A DNA stretch of 64,000 bases from Gonium pectorale (taxonomy: Eukaryota; Chlorophyta; Chlorophyceae; Chlamydomonadales; Volvocaceae): NCBI GenBank assembly GCA_001584585.1, contig LSYV01000003.1, forward strand, positions 3,859,691 through 3,923,690, given 5' to 3'. The position numbers and the translations under genes are program-made. The notes beneath the pieces are model-generated. The model did no database searches and had not been told where the DNA came from. It worked only from the letters and a program-made list of their open reading frames with translations. Shown here in pieces: positions 10,101-22,671 of this stretch; positions within the stretch are counted from its first letter, which is position 1; each line of letters starts with the position of its first letter.

Positions 10101-13100
10101 GCAGCACCAGCTCGGACTGCGAGTAGAGCACCAACGCGACAGCGTAGCACGTGTTACATAAAGCTCTCAGTGCAGGAATAGATACTCCTGACAAGGCAGC
10201 ATGTAAGCTCGACATCAGGACCTAACCCAAGTAGGCGTGAAAGTCGGGCTTATGGTTGTAGCCCTGAAGAACAAGCAGCATGCACATATCTTCTCACCGC
10301 GGCCTGCTCGAAGCGCGGCATCTCGCCCCTGAGCGGCGTCAGGAGCATCCACATGCAGGGCGGTCGGGAGGGCTGGACTGTGGGCACGGGCTCCGCGCCC
10401 TCCTGCCCAGGTTGCTGCTGCTGCTGGGCCGCCGCCGCGGCTGCGGCCGCTGCAGCTGCGGCCTGCTCCGGGGTCTGGGGCATCAAAGGGTACCTACAAG
10501 GCAAGGCGAGGTTGAAAGGATGTATATGCGTCATTGGCAAGGACGTAAGCAAACACATGAAGCCGGCAATCTTCCACTTGCCACACTCACGTGCGGTATG
10601 AGAGGCATGCCACCCGGTAGCGCCCGGCGAAGTGCAGGGTCTCAATGCGCTGCCGCAGCGCAATGAGCTCTCGGATCCAGTTGATGTCGTTGTTTGCCTG
10701 GCGTGGGCGGGGGCAGGGTCCAAGTCAGTGACGCACAAACACTCCATAACGCTGTCCGTGTACTGCTAACAGCTGCCAGAACACTTGCTTGCGCAACCGT
10801 CGCAATCTGATCCGGCAAGGCCGCCGGGTGCTGATAACACCCAATCTCACCCGCGCCATTTTGTAGAACTTCTCCAGGTGGAACAGGATACCGGTGCGCA
10901 GCACCATCACCGACTCGTTCGGCCCCGGGAAGAAGAGCGGGCACCTGAAAGACGTATGAAGTTTCGCACATAGACAAGCAAGCTGTCAGAAACCAAGTTG
11001 CTCACGCGACACATCAAAGGACTGTACTTAAGATGCAACCGTGAGGCATCACTGAAAGCAGCCCTATGCTGGTGTCTTACCGCTTCGGCTCCGTTGCGTA
11101 CCTGGTGTCAGTGACGCGGCGTTGGAAGGCAGCCCGCGTCAGCACGTGTTCCCGCTCAGTCGTGTTGACGAACTGCTGCAGCGCCAGCACATGCAGCGCC
11201 ACCTCGCGCGTTGTGTGGTTGGGATCGCGCAGACTGGCGATCCAGGCCTCGCGCAGCTGCGCTGCCCACACGTCACGCATGACGCCCAGCTTGAACAGCA
11301 TGTCCTCCAGCGCCAGGACCACCTCAGCGCCGCTGAAGCGAGCGGCCTTGGACTCGTCGCCGTCGGCCTTCATGTCCTGGTAGTTGTACTGGGATTGCGG
11401 CGTAGTACGGGATTAGTGATATGCAAATTGTTGAATGAATTAATAGTAAGGATTCTGTTAAAAGGTAAATTTAAAAGGGGAAACGCGCAACAGAAGACGC
11501 AAGGAGGTTTCCATGTCAGCGCCCAACTGACCCTTAGTAGAGGCGCTTGAGTTGTCGGCGGGGGTCGGAACGTGCATGAGCCCAATTAAGACGCTGCGCA
11601 AGACTTTGTGGCGCTCGCAGGCACTGGTTCGCAAGGGCTCACCCGCAACATGTCCAGCAGGTCGCCCAGCTGCTTGGGCCACGGCGCGGGCTGCTCCCAG
11701 AAATCGACCTCGCCCAGCAGCGTCTCCAGGGCATTGCAAACGCGGTCCTCCACCAGCAGCGGCACGCGAGGCACACCAGGCTGGTGCGGAAGCTGAAGTT
11801 GGCAGAGGCGATAAGGGGACATTGTGTTGTAAGCGGGAAGTGTGGGGTTGCACCGCGCAAGGGGTAGTCATTACCCGAAGACCTTCAGCACCCAGGGGAG
11901 CCGGCCACCCACCATGTTGAGGCTACCCCGCAGTAATGGCGAGATGATGTTCCGGTACCCGTTGGCGCGCCGAGCATCCAGGTCGGACACGTTCCAAGGG
12001 ACGTTGGCACGGGACAGGTCCTCCTCCTCGACATCGCCCGCTTCATGGACGGGGCCTGTGTTAGGGGCAGGCACCCCTGTCAGCGGCTGGCTGCTGGCAT
12101 ATCATGGCACATCTTAGTCCTGAGCCGTGGTTTCTTGCATTCCCCTGTATGCGCACTTTACTAGGCTCGTCTCCTGATACGGACGATGCGTCACGCACCA
12201 TCATTGAGCTTCTTTGGCAGCTGAATGCTGTCCAGCAGCCGCACCAGCGGGCCCTCACGCGCAATGTTTCCGCTCCGAAGCCAGTCGCGCAGGGCGGCCA
12301 GCTGCTCGCCCTCATACCTGAATAGGAGAGCAACATGCAAGCGATTAGTCAGTCTGCCAACCGTTGGACATCTGACCGTAAAAGGGCTTCCCAATAGTAA
12401 GAAATTCACGTGGGTGACCAGTTACCAACATGAAGTCTGACGTCCCCACTCACCAGCCCCATTTCTTGCCGTCCGTGCTCTCCACATACAGCCGCCAGGC
12501 GCCCGCGTTGGCGCCAAGCGCCCAGTATCGGCGACGGCGAAAGTCGGTGCCCACGGGCTTGCGGAGGCCCAGCCTGGCAAGAGATGGTAGAGTTGCTTTT
12601 GTAATCACCCGTGCCAAGCGAGGTAGCGGTATTTGAATTTGCATCTTCAATACATTTAACAGCTGTTCAATTACGCGCGTGGAACGCAAATACCCTAGGC
12701 ACATGCCACGTCACTCTTGCCGTGTTAGTATCAAACCCCATTCCCCCGTCTTACTTGCAGCTGTCCATCCAACGAATCCAGAAGTCAGGATCCTCCGCCT
12801 CCAAAAGCGACCCTGGTAGCGCTGGCTTCACCAGCTCCTCGCACGCCCGCCGCACCGCGCCGTCGTCGCTGGTGCCGACAGATGCGCCAGCTGCGGCGAG
12901 TGTGCGCAGCTGCAGCGAAAGAATCTCTACGCGGGCGTTGATGTGCTCACGCAGCACGTCGGACGCGAGCGCCAGGTCGATGAGGCCGCGCAGGATGGCC
13001 AGCTTTGCGCGGGGCGGCAGCAGCACGTATTCGCGTTTCTTGAGCAACTCAGCGGCGGCCTGGGGACCAGGGGCACGACTTGGCATCATCAGAAGGCGCG

Positions 13101-16100
13101 CTCATTTGGAGGATGGCATATCAGTTATGTGCCGCGGCAAAACCGTCAGGTCAAGGCGTGCGGCACCTCTCTGTTGCTGGAAACCTTTGAACGCGATACG
13201 GGTGCAGCACTGCAGGTTTGGATCGCAAGCGCGGTGGTGAAAGAGAGTAAGGAAAGAATGAAAACAACACAGGCGGGACAAATGTGTGAGTATGCAGAAG
13301 CCCACGCCGCGCTGCATGCCTCACGTCGATAGGCACGACCTCACCTTGGCATCGGCGCCCACCACCTCGACCGCGCCGGCGTTGATGGCCGCGACGGTGC
13401 GCTCCACCCAGTTCTCCGTCTTGGCCTCGTCCGCCATCAATTTAGACTGCAGCCGGGCGTGAGGGGTTTGCGGTTCATGTAAAGATTACAGCCAAGCCGC
13501 AGCCGTTCAAGTCTTTAAAATGCTCGCGTCCCGCTCACCTCCTGCGGCAGCTCCTGCTTGCGGGGCGCATGCCCGTCCACCATTCGCAGCAGGCCCGCAT
13601 GCAGGTCACGCAGCAGCGCGGCCGACGCGATGTAGTCATGATCGACCAGCGTTCCAACGTCGTACTGCACTTCGGTAGGCGAACCGGCTCCGTCCGAGGG
13701 TGCGGAGCCGTCATCCGGGGCAACGGCGGGCGCGGCAGGGGCCATGCGCGGCGTGCCGTCGGCGTTGCGGAGGGGAAGCGGGCCGGGCATGATGGCTGCC
13801 TCCAGAGCGCGGATGGGCATAGGCGGCAGCTGGAGCATAAAGGCAAACGTCTGGGGACAGACGGGAGTAACAGGGGAGCACCTTCAGTACACGACTACGA
13901 TTACTGCCAAGTTTCAACCTGCAAACTAAACAGATGTCGGCTCAGTCAAGCTTGCAGGAAGGTTGTGATGTAGACCACGCCGACTGAGCGAAGCCGATCT
14001 CAGGAAGCTGCCACATATATGTTATTGCTCACATGCAGTGCAACTGTTTGTCGATTCGGCGGCACGTACCATGGCCATCTCCCATACAGCCAGGACCTCC
14101 GGCACAATGTCGGGGTCAACACGCCAATCTGAGACCGGCTCGGGCGGTTCGCCGCGTGCCGCATCAGCTGCTTTCAGCTTCTCGAAGTACTCGGCGCGGC
14201 GGCGCTCCCAACGCGGCACCCGGTCAGGCTGCGGTGTCGGGGTTGGTGTTAGAAGTGGTGTTAGGAGTGCTGCAGACATTATGCGGTGAAAGGGCAATAA
14301 AAGTATCAGATGCAAACAGAACAGGAGCCGGAGGCAGCATACCCCGACTCACATCGTCCCCGCCGTCGGCCACGTCCACCTCCTCATCCTCGCCCTCGTC
14401 GTCATCGTCGTAATAGTCATCGTACTCGTCCAGGTCAGGGTCCTCATCTCCGACGTACCCGTCGAACTCAGACGCGGGCCCCGCAGCGGGCGCTAGAGGG
14501 CCCGCCGGTGTCAGCGAACGGCTACGGTGGGCGTAGGCCGAGCCACCACGGCCACCACGGCCCGCGGCGCCACCGCCACGCCCGCGGCCCTTGCCCTGAT
14601 GAACAAAGCACATGATGAACAAAATTCAAAACATGACGCACACGAAGCGCGCTTCGCAACATGATGCTGGGCTTTGGAAGGCAGCACTTGCACAGCGCAA
14701 GGATTGCCCACTCATAAGATAACATATCTGTAGTGCGCACCTTGCCGTCAGCGTCCTCAAACTCCTCCTCCTCGTCTGCAAGGTCAGCAGGGATTTGCAA
14801 CATGCCTCAACCACTCCAGGCAACAGTTTACAATCTTGCCCTTGCGACGCGCGCACTGCCCACCGCTGTCTCACCAAGGTGAGTTGCGGTCAGACGTGCT
14901 GTGGGGAGAAGCGCTCCCCACAGCTCACGCAAAACCTTTGTGGATACGTGTTCACCTGCTGCTGGTAAGTGTACCGTTCTAAACGTCATGTCATGTGGAA
15001 AGCGTGCAGGGTACCCCTGCACAACTCTCACGTGGTCTAATCAACTAGCTTCGTTGCATGGTAGTGCTGCTTGTGACTACGTGGGGCACGGGGTTCGCCG
15101 GCTTCAAACCCAACAGCATATCTAGTTGCCCCACCTTCACCTGCACCGCTTGTGCGCTTGCGCTTGGGCCCAGCAGAGCCAATTGCGGCACCTCCGCGGC
15201 CGCGGCCGCGCCCTCCCCCGCCCTGCGGCGAACCAGCCGCTTGCTGGTCCACAAGTCGCTGCGCCTGGACCGCGTTCGCGACCTGCTGCAGCTCCAGAAG
15301 CAGTTGAGGGGGGTTCGCCCGGCAACGCTGCGTGCAGAGGAGGAAACGTAACAGGTTACTGCACGGCGGGTCTACAGCTGGGAGATAGGACACGGCCTCG
15401 AGGCGATGGGCCCTAGCACCTTGACACAACTGCGAATCTACATGGGCGCTAATACCTACAGGCACTTGTGCTGACACATAGCGAAGTCGGAATGCCTTGC
15501 TGTATGGCCTTCCACCTGGATAGCGGCACGGGTCTAGCACCGCCATGCGCATATCCCACACCGAGTCCTGAGCGCCGCACCTTCACCCAGGTATGCAGCT
15601 GCGCCACCATGAACTGCGAGTCCTGCTTCAGGTCCTCCACCGTATAGGTGCTCGGCGCAGTGCCTGGTTGCTGGTGGCCTTGCAGCAGCACCTGCGCCGC
15701 AGCCGCCAGGCTGACCGCGGGGTTAGCTGCCATGCAGGCCGCAGCGCGGAGGCAGAAATCCGCACGACGCTGAATGGGCGCGTACAAAGCCGCGTAGCCA
15801 GCAGAGGGGGTCAGCAACCGGAACCTGCGGGTGGATTGCCAGGCGGTTCGTATAATAGGCATCAGGCTCATATATGGCAGTGACCTTGCACCCTAGCCAT
15901 AGAGATGCTTCCTGCCGCTCATTTGGGCAAGATCACCCCAGATGCAGCCGGTCCCGTAAGTAGGGATGCGCTTCAGCTTGACGTAAAGGGTGATACAAAA
16001 CAGGGGCACTGCAAGGGGGTGTGAACTCCACGCAACCCACCACGCGGTCTCCGTGAGTATCCATACACCGGGGCTGGTGCCGTATTGAATCACCCAATCC

Positions 16101-16630
16101 AGCAATGGCTGCGTTTGCGCATGAACGGATTTCTGATCGTCTGCAGGGAAGGGAAGTCCGGAAGTTCAGCGTGACAGTGGCCGGATCGGGCGCCCAGCTA
16201 AAGGGCCGCCAAGCAGCCGCTGCGGACAGGCTGAGCAAATCCGCCATGAGGGCGCTGGCACCGACCAGAGTCTGCTTGGGCATCTGTTGGTGGAGTGACG
16301 CCGACGGCGACGACGCTCCCCGCCGGAAGCGTCGTCAGGTCGTCAAGGCTGACCGGCGTGTTGCCGGCGGTGTTGTAAATAGTGAAGTCGTTGAGCGTGC
16401 GCACCGGCACCGACGGCATCTGAGGGCCTGCTATTTCGCATTGCAAACGGTTTGCAGGCGGGTAGGGTCTCGTGTCAGCCAAGTCAACAAGTCAACATGG
16501 TTGGCATCCACGACTTGCACGGGGCAGCGACAGCGCCTTGGGCGCCATATAAACGCAGGTATGCTAAAGGAATTAATTTCAGCCTCAAGGACGCTAATTC
16601 CTCACCGTCCGGCTCTCCTGGCGACGACAT
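7172..16630 (-). CDS. RFTS-DDT-WHIM-ARID chromatin protein
   Basis: 26 minus-strand exons join in phase to about 1,690 residues. From the 5' end: 16606-16630, 16266-16427, 16041-16140, 15581-15824, 15135-15327, 14741-14775, 14353-14595, 14070-14228, 13539-13850, 13345-13446, 12755-13059, 12454-12573, 12199-12317, 11913-12055, 11643-11792, 11102-11388, 10851-10944, 10591-10697, 10298-10493, 10037-10116, 9744-9942, 9300-9531, 8411-9177, 7948-8230, 7645-7824, and last 7172-7431 or 7172-7386. Domains: RFTS of DNMT1/MET1 (12-177; PVRTLNDFTIYNTAGN, DWVIQYGTSPGVW, LKQDSQFMVAQLHTW); RG-rich then acidic linker (205-334); DDT (about 375-490; VLAVWEMAMV); WHIM1-3 (525-706; GTDFRRRRYWALG); BRWD/PHIP-like Tudor-type region (1040-1135; GSWYKGRI, CPWDIEVDPE); polyQ; ARID (about 1425-1515; GKELDLQKLFVDVHRCGGYE); Q-rich tail. 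No cytosine methyltransferase motif is visible. It probably binds chromatin and may act as a remodeller subunit (inference). The 11913/11792 junction and the last acceptor are the weakest. Confidence 0.85.
7684..7735 (-). repeat. CAG/CTG repeat (polyQ)
   Basis: An imperfect CTG/TTG run on the plus strand encodes about a dozen glutamines near the C-terminus of the RFTS-DDT-ARID protein. Together with 8650-8830 it gives the protein two polyQ blocks, likely length-variable between strains. Confidence 0.8.
8650..8830 (-). repeat. Interrupted polyglutamine tract
   Basis: CTG-rich plus strand, read on the minus strand as interrupted glutamine runs with L, A and R, just N-terminal of the ARID domain. 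It lies within the 8411-9177 exon. The plus-strand frames here (polyL, polyA) are shadows. Confidence 0.8.
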
Positions 16631-17122
16631 TCTTTACCCTCGAGCAGGTCGCAATTCAGCAGGGGACTAGCCGCTCCAAGCCAGCAGCCAGTCACTGGAA
16701 TTACAAGGCCTCCGTAGCGCGGGTGAGGCGGTGCATATTTTGGCGCTAATCGAGTGGAGGAAGAGCAGAAGAGGCCAGAGGGACTGTGGGCTACAAGCGG
16801 AGCTGGTCTATCCGTTGAAAAAGCTCAGGCAGCGCGGGTCAGCGACAGCGGTACGAAACGATCGAGCGCGTGCACTGTCTCCTGCCGCCCTTCCAAGCCG
16901 GCCAGAGCGTGTGCGGACTATGTGGAAGACATTCAAAGACGGGGATGGAGAGGCGGCGTAAGGCGACTGTACCAGAGGCCGCACAAACACCGGGCGCGAA
17001 CCACGCGCCGTACGCCGTACGGGCGAATACAAGCCTCGCCATCATGCCTTAGTGAGCGTAGTTGATGTCGCTTCGGTCGCACTCCCTTGGTTTTACTTCC
17101 AAGGCTACTGACGCCGCAGACC
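16631..17122. promoter_or_regulatory. Divergent promoter, RFTS gene / TIC40
   Basis: 492 bases separate the start of the minus-strand RFTS-DDT-ARID gene from the TIC40 ATG. No clear TATA box or known motif was recognised. It must contain both 5' UTRs and promoters. Confidence 0.45.
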
Positions 17123-20100
17123 ATGCTGTGTTCCAGAACATCGGTCCCACAAGGCATTGGGCGGGTTGGGCTAGCCCCCCGCCGTGTGCCCGCGCTTCGG
17201 GTGCGATGCCAAGCGATGCCAGGTCAGTCCGGCTCGTGCATACAACACTGCCAGGGGGCGAGCGGTGTGCGCTCTCCGATGAGCCCTTACCTTACCCTCC
17301 CTTGCAGCAGGCGATCAGCTGCCAGTTGTTTCGGCACCTGTAGAAGCGCCCGTCGCGCCACCGGCCCTGCCGGCCGCGCCGCTACCTGAAACGACTGCGT
17401 ATGCCCCGCTGCCGCCCAACGCGGCCTACTACCAGGTGTGTAATATTGCACTGGTTCGATGGCAGAATTTGGGTTCACCGCACGCATCTGATCGGGGTCT
17501 CTCGCACCATCACCTTCTGCTTCCACAGGGCATGGTTCCACGCCAGGAGTACTACATGGCCGTGCCGCCGCCAGGTGCTTACTATCCACCTCCACCGGCT
17601 CCTTACAAGGAGGAGGCGGCGTCGACGGGCGCACCATGGTGGATTTGGCTCGGCGCCGGTGTCATCCTTGGCCAAATCCTGGCGAAGGTACCGCAACGCA
17701 GGCGATGTATAGGGGCCTTCACACAGCAGCACTGATCGGGGCTGCCTGGGTTTTGCAGGTGCAAGAGTTCATGAAGAACCCGAAGACCCCGCAGCAGGTT
17801 ATGGCCGAAATGGCCATGAAGCAGATGATGGGCGCGATGGGCAGCACGCCCGGCGCGGGGGCAGGGTAAGACTGGGAGAGCATGACGGGTTGAGACCCTC
17901 CTCACGCTGCCTGCCGCCACCCACGAGGCCTCTCCTCACCTACCCTCTCATCCTGCAATCGCCCACAGAATGCCGCCCTTCGGCGGCGCAGGCAGCCCCT
18001 TCGGCGCCGCCGGCCCGGCGGGTGCCGCCAACCCGTTCGCCAACTTCGCTGCTGCTGCGGCCGCCGCTGCGCCCGTGGACACCACCGCTGCTCCGGTCAG
18101 CGCCCCCGCGTCCCCCGCGAGCACCGTCGGCGCCGCTGCGGCATCCAGTAGCGCCGCAAATGGGGAGCGCAAGGGAGAGAAGTTTGCCTCGCGCCTCAAC
18201 AGCGAGGGCCGGGAGGCGCGTAAGCCGGAGCCGGCGGCCGCCAAGCCGCTTGACATTGTGGTGAGAGGATGGGCGGGGCTGGGCTGCGGGCCGCTGATGT
18301 GCAAGCGGCTGAAGGGTAGGGCAGGACCGTGGTGCGGGCATGGTGGGGAGGTGGGACACACGCGGCGAGGCAACTGTGGTGTCAGGGTGCTGCCTGTACG
18401 AGTGCTAGGTACGATACCCGTCGGGGGGGTTGCGCACAAGTGTTGCCGATGCTTCCATGCGATGGAGCTCAGCATCCTCGACTGGGATCGGGGTTCCCGC
18501 TATTCCGCACGGGCATGTCCAGGCAGCAGCAGAGGCAAGCGTCACACCGCAGCAGTAGATAACAAGGCAGTGCAGCCCTCCTCTCAATGGGAGGGGGTCC
18601 CTATCGCAGGCGACAGCGCTGTTGGATCCGGTGGGGTCGGGAAAGCAGTTGCGCAGAACGTGGGATTGGGCATTGTTCAGGCCGCGGCGCTTGGCTTCTG
18701 TGTAAGCTGAGAGCGCGGGGGCGATTGGGCTCCGGATTGGTTTGTGGCAGTCACTGCGCACCCATGCGCCCTTCGGCATGCACTTTGGCGTTGCAGGGTG
18801 CTGGAGGGGGTCCGGAAAACGACTCCGTTTCGCGGCCGACGCCGCGTGGGCGACCTGCAGTGCATGGTCCTCTGAACAGAGTTATCAACTCTGCAACTAA
18901 AGTTTCTTTCATGTCCCCGGTTATCTGTCTGAAACATCCCGATCTTCACCTTGTTTGCCACACGTCACCTGCCCCTGCCCCCGCCCAATCGCCGGCCTGG
19001 TGCAGGAGCCGGTTGTGAAGGAGCCCTCTCCCAGCGGCTCTCCCTCGAGCAACGGAGGGGGCGCCAAGGCGAGCTCGTCCGCCTCGTCCGCCTTTTTCAC
19101 GGACGTCAGCTCGGACGCCAGCAGCAGCGGAGCCGGCAGCAGTGGCGCCAGCAGCAGCGGAGCCGGCGCGTCGGCGCAATCAGGTGCGGGCTGCCGGCCC
19201 ATCGATGAGTGGGATGGGAGCTGGGGAGGCCATACCGAGCCAAGGGAGCCTGGACGGGGCAGCGTTGTACACGGGCGAGCACAGGCGGGCGGACGGAGTG
19301 GGAGGGAGATGCCGAAGGATGGTGGGATAGGCTGAGCGCTTGGACAGCGATGGGAGTCAATCGGCTCGGTTCGGTGGTGATGGTTCACCATGGACATGTG
19401 AGGCGGCTGGGGGCCGGCCGGCGGCGTGGCGTTGCGTTGCGTCTCATGGGCGCGTCGCGCGCACACTTGGGAAGCCAGCATGTCGGAGGGCGTTGGCTAT
19501 GTTGGACGAGAGGCGTTTCGACGGCTCAGGGATGACTTGCGCATACGCACACGTAACACACGCTGTGGCTGCCGGCTAGGATCCTGGGGCGGATGGGTGA
19601 GCGCGGTCCCTACCGATTGCACCCCCGCTCCGCCGGGGGATGCTGGGCGTCCTGGGCGGTGCGCGGGTGCGGCTTGGTGCGCCGTCGGGGCACTGGGGCT
19701 GCCGACACCGGACGGCTGAAGGGGAGCGGTGGCTCGAGGCGGGGCGTTCGCTGCGCTGCGCTCGACAGCCCGCTAAATCCCCCAAGCAGGGCGCGGCCCG
19801 GGCGGCGTCGGCGGGTGGCTTTGTGCCGTGCAGTGCGAGCATTGCGCGCCGTTGGCCATGTGGGGCTGGTCTGGGGCAGTTTTGCGCCGTATGCCCTTTG
19901 ACCGCATCGTTGCGCCCATGCGGTCAGGTCAAGACATCATAGCCCATGACGGCCTGCCGCCCAGTCCCGAAGTCCCCAAATCCCATGCTATGTCTGGCCA
20001 TGCCAGGGGCCCTGATTCGCATGCCGCTGCCCGCGCGGCCGCCCCACCGCTAGTACCAGCACGCTGCCTGCCTGCCTGCCGACCGCTCTTCCTAGATGAC

Positions 20101-21309
20101 TCCCCAGCCGCACACACGCTGCCCTCCTTTCCTCATTGAACAAAATCTTTTCGAACCCCTCTGCCTCTGCCGCTGGATACGAACGCTGCATGCGGGCGCT
20201 TTCAAACCTCTTGACCCCCTGTCTCCGCCTCATGCGACTGCGCAGGCGACACGGCGGTGATGTCGGAGATGATGGAGAGCATGCTCCGGAACCCCGAGAT
20301 GCAGAAGATGCTCTACCCCTACCTGCCCGAGCCCATGCGCAACCCGCAGTCGATCGAGTGGATGCTGAGCAACCCCGAGGTCAAGAAGCAGATGGAGCAG
20401 ATGTTCGCATCGCAGGTGAGGCGCGTCGGGCCGGGATGTGGGAGCGGGTAATTGGGGGCCCCTCTGGTCTTCCTTGGAGTAGCGGAGGGGCTAGAGGGAG
20501 TGTTTTCCGCTCAGGAGCGTGGGCTCCGCTGCACTCCTTGCGTGTTCGACTCCGCACATTGCCCTTGGTCGAACCCCCACCGTCTCTCGGCCATGGGAAC
20601 GAGACGGCATGCGCGTCGGGCGTCCCTAGTAAGTATACTTGCTTTCCATGCTCTTGGCCACCACCCGCCCGCCACCCCACCCACCCGCCTGCTCCCCGCC
20701 CGCCTGTTCTCCGCCCGCCGCGCCCTCTACCCTTGCGCTAGATGTTACAAAAATGCCGCTGGGTGCCAGCGCGTGCTCGTCGAGCCCGTATTTTGCGTAA
20801 ATGCCATATGTCCTCAAAGCCCCCGCCCCCCTTCTTCCCATTTCGCAGAACGTGATGTCCCCCCAGATGATGGAGATGATGAAGGGCATGGACTTCAACC
20901 AGGACAAGGTCAACAAGCAGTTTGCTGAGCTGGGGCTCAAGCCCGAGGACGTCATCTCGAAGGTCATGTCCAACCCCGAGCTGGCGGCGGGCTTCTCCAA
21001 CCCGCGCGTGCAGGCGGCCATCATGGATATTTCGCAGAACCCCATGAACATCATGAAGTACCAGACCGACCCCGAGGTCATGAAGGTGCGGATCTCGGCT
21101 GTGTGTGGCAGGGGAGAGGGGGCAGGGTTTGAGGGGGGGGCAGGGGGTGCCCCCTCGTGTGACTTCGTTTGTTTTGCGTCGTGTCCTTGCCCAGCCGTTG
21201 TTGACTGGAGGATGCCCTGCCTGGCCCCCTGCCTGGCCCCCTGCCTGGCCTCCTGCAGGTGCTGGAGAAGGTCACCGAGATCTTCCAGCCCCAGGTGAAC
21301 CAGAGGTAG
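17123..21309 (+). CDS. TIC40: TIC40, chloroplast inner-envelope import co-chaperone
   Basis: Nine exons (17123-17222, 17308-17435, 17529-17687, 17759-17865, 17969-18260, 19006-19183, 20246-20415, 20849-21085, 21259-21309) join in frame to 473 residues. TIC40 sits in the inner chloroplast envelope and organises the stromal chaperone Hsp93 with the TIC110 channel during protein import. Residues 1-35 are an Arg/Ser-rich transit peptide (MLCSRTSVPQGIGRVG). A Pro-rich stretch is followed by one membrane span (WWIWLGAGVILGQILAKV, about 108-125), then QEFMKNPKTPQQVMAEMAMK, an Ala/Ser-rich linker and two Met/Asn/Pro-rich Sti1-type regions. The C-terminal one (MSNPELAAGFSNPRVQAAIM...DPEVMKVLEKV) closely resembles plant TIC40. 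Starts at the first ATG in frame. The 745-base intron 18261-19005 or the 1,062-base intron 19184-20245 could hide a further exon. Confidence 0.93.
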
Positions 21310-21482
21310 ACGACCGGTCACGGCTCGGTCCCTTGGAACTTGACCGGGCAACGGGTGCCGGGTTTGCCGGGGGGACAGGTGCACGGAAGGGATAGCTGGC
21401 TAGGGGCTTGCAAAGGGGGCCATTAGAGGGGGGATTAGATTGGTGGCTTCGATACTGGGCACGGCTGTTGGCTGGGGAGGTG

Positions 21483-21487
21483 TGTAA
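21483..21487 (+). promoter_or_regulatory. Candidate poly(A) signal of TIC40
   Basis: TGTAA, the green-algal poly(A) motif, 174 bases after the TIC40 stop. Further copies at 21759 and 22026 are alternatives. Confidence 0.4.
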
Positions 21488-22671
21488 GCGCGTTTCAGAC
21501 CGTAACGGCGCGGTTTGGGGAGGTCATCGCACTCAAATAGTGCGGGGCGGGGCGTTCCTGAGTTGAGTGGCGTGTTGCATTTTCGCTCCCTGCTACGGGG
21601 GGCAGGTGTCGACGTCTCGGGGCGGTTTGCTGGAGGACGAGCGCAAAAGCGTTCTACCGGCGGCACTTACGGACTTGACAGGTGGCACGCGTTCAGGGGG
21701 GCCACAGCCGAGCTGCGGTCGATTTTTGTGTCTGCCTGAGGCGGCTCGTCGCGTTTTTGTAATTGCAGCAGTCGATGCCGTCGCCCTTGAGACGAGTGCC
21801 CGGCGGGGCACAACCTTACGCTGTCCCGCGCTCCCAGCTTGCGGAGCAGGCTGTTGGGCGGTCAGGAGCCTTTGCCCCGCTGTGCTGCGGGTGGTTTCAA
21901 ACACAGTGTGTGCGGCTGCAGAGTGCCGGCCACCCACCACAGCCCCGGGGGTGTGCGGTTTGCGCGCAAGGGAAGGCAGTGGTGCATTGGCCCGTCACGC
22001 TCGCTGTGGCACTGTCTTGGGCTCTTGTAACGCGGTTCGCAGATCCGGACACGTGCATTCCTTGAGTCATATTGGTTAGGCGTTCGTGGCACCTGCAGCA
22101 CCACTGCAGGCGGCTTCTGGTCTGGCTCCCAGGCATCGCAGGCTTGCAGCGACAGTCCGCCATGCACGCCTCCATGCCGCCGTCCGTGCGTGCCGATGCG
22201 TGCCGATACGCGGGCGAGCAATGCCATGGAACCCTTTCTGGAGTTTTAGCAGGTCACTGAATCCTGCATACAAGCATGCAGCCCCCGCGCAGCAAGCTCC
22301 CCTCGACACGCCTTCAAAACCACTCCCCCCCCCCCGCACTCCGTGGAAATGGGGGCCTTGCGCGGCTGTACCCGCCGCCATGGCGATGTGGCCCTAACTT
22401 TTACCACCGCATGCCATGTATATAATGGCACAGGCGGGCTAATAGCACCACGCCCAAGGCTTCTATGGCTACGCGGACCACTTTTGCGGGCCCTCGGGCG
22501 CATACGCGCAGTACATATGAAGGAACGATGCCCTGGCCAGGCACACCGCTTAGTGGCGCGTACATGGCGTGCTACTCCCCAGCCCGTGCTTCCCCGGCCA
22601 GTGGAAGGCATACCTTGCTCACCCGTCATCCCGCCCACTTGACACGCAACGATGTAGGACCCTCGTGTGTG

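Noticed and set aside
14741..16630. Separate DNMT1 methyltransferase gene suggested by the RFTS domain
   Set aside because: No BAH or C5-methyltransferase motif on either strand nearby, and the frame splices in phase to the DDT-containing exons.
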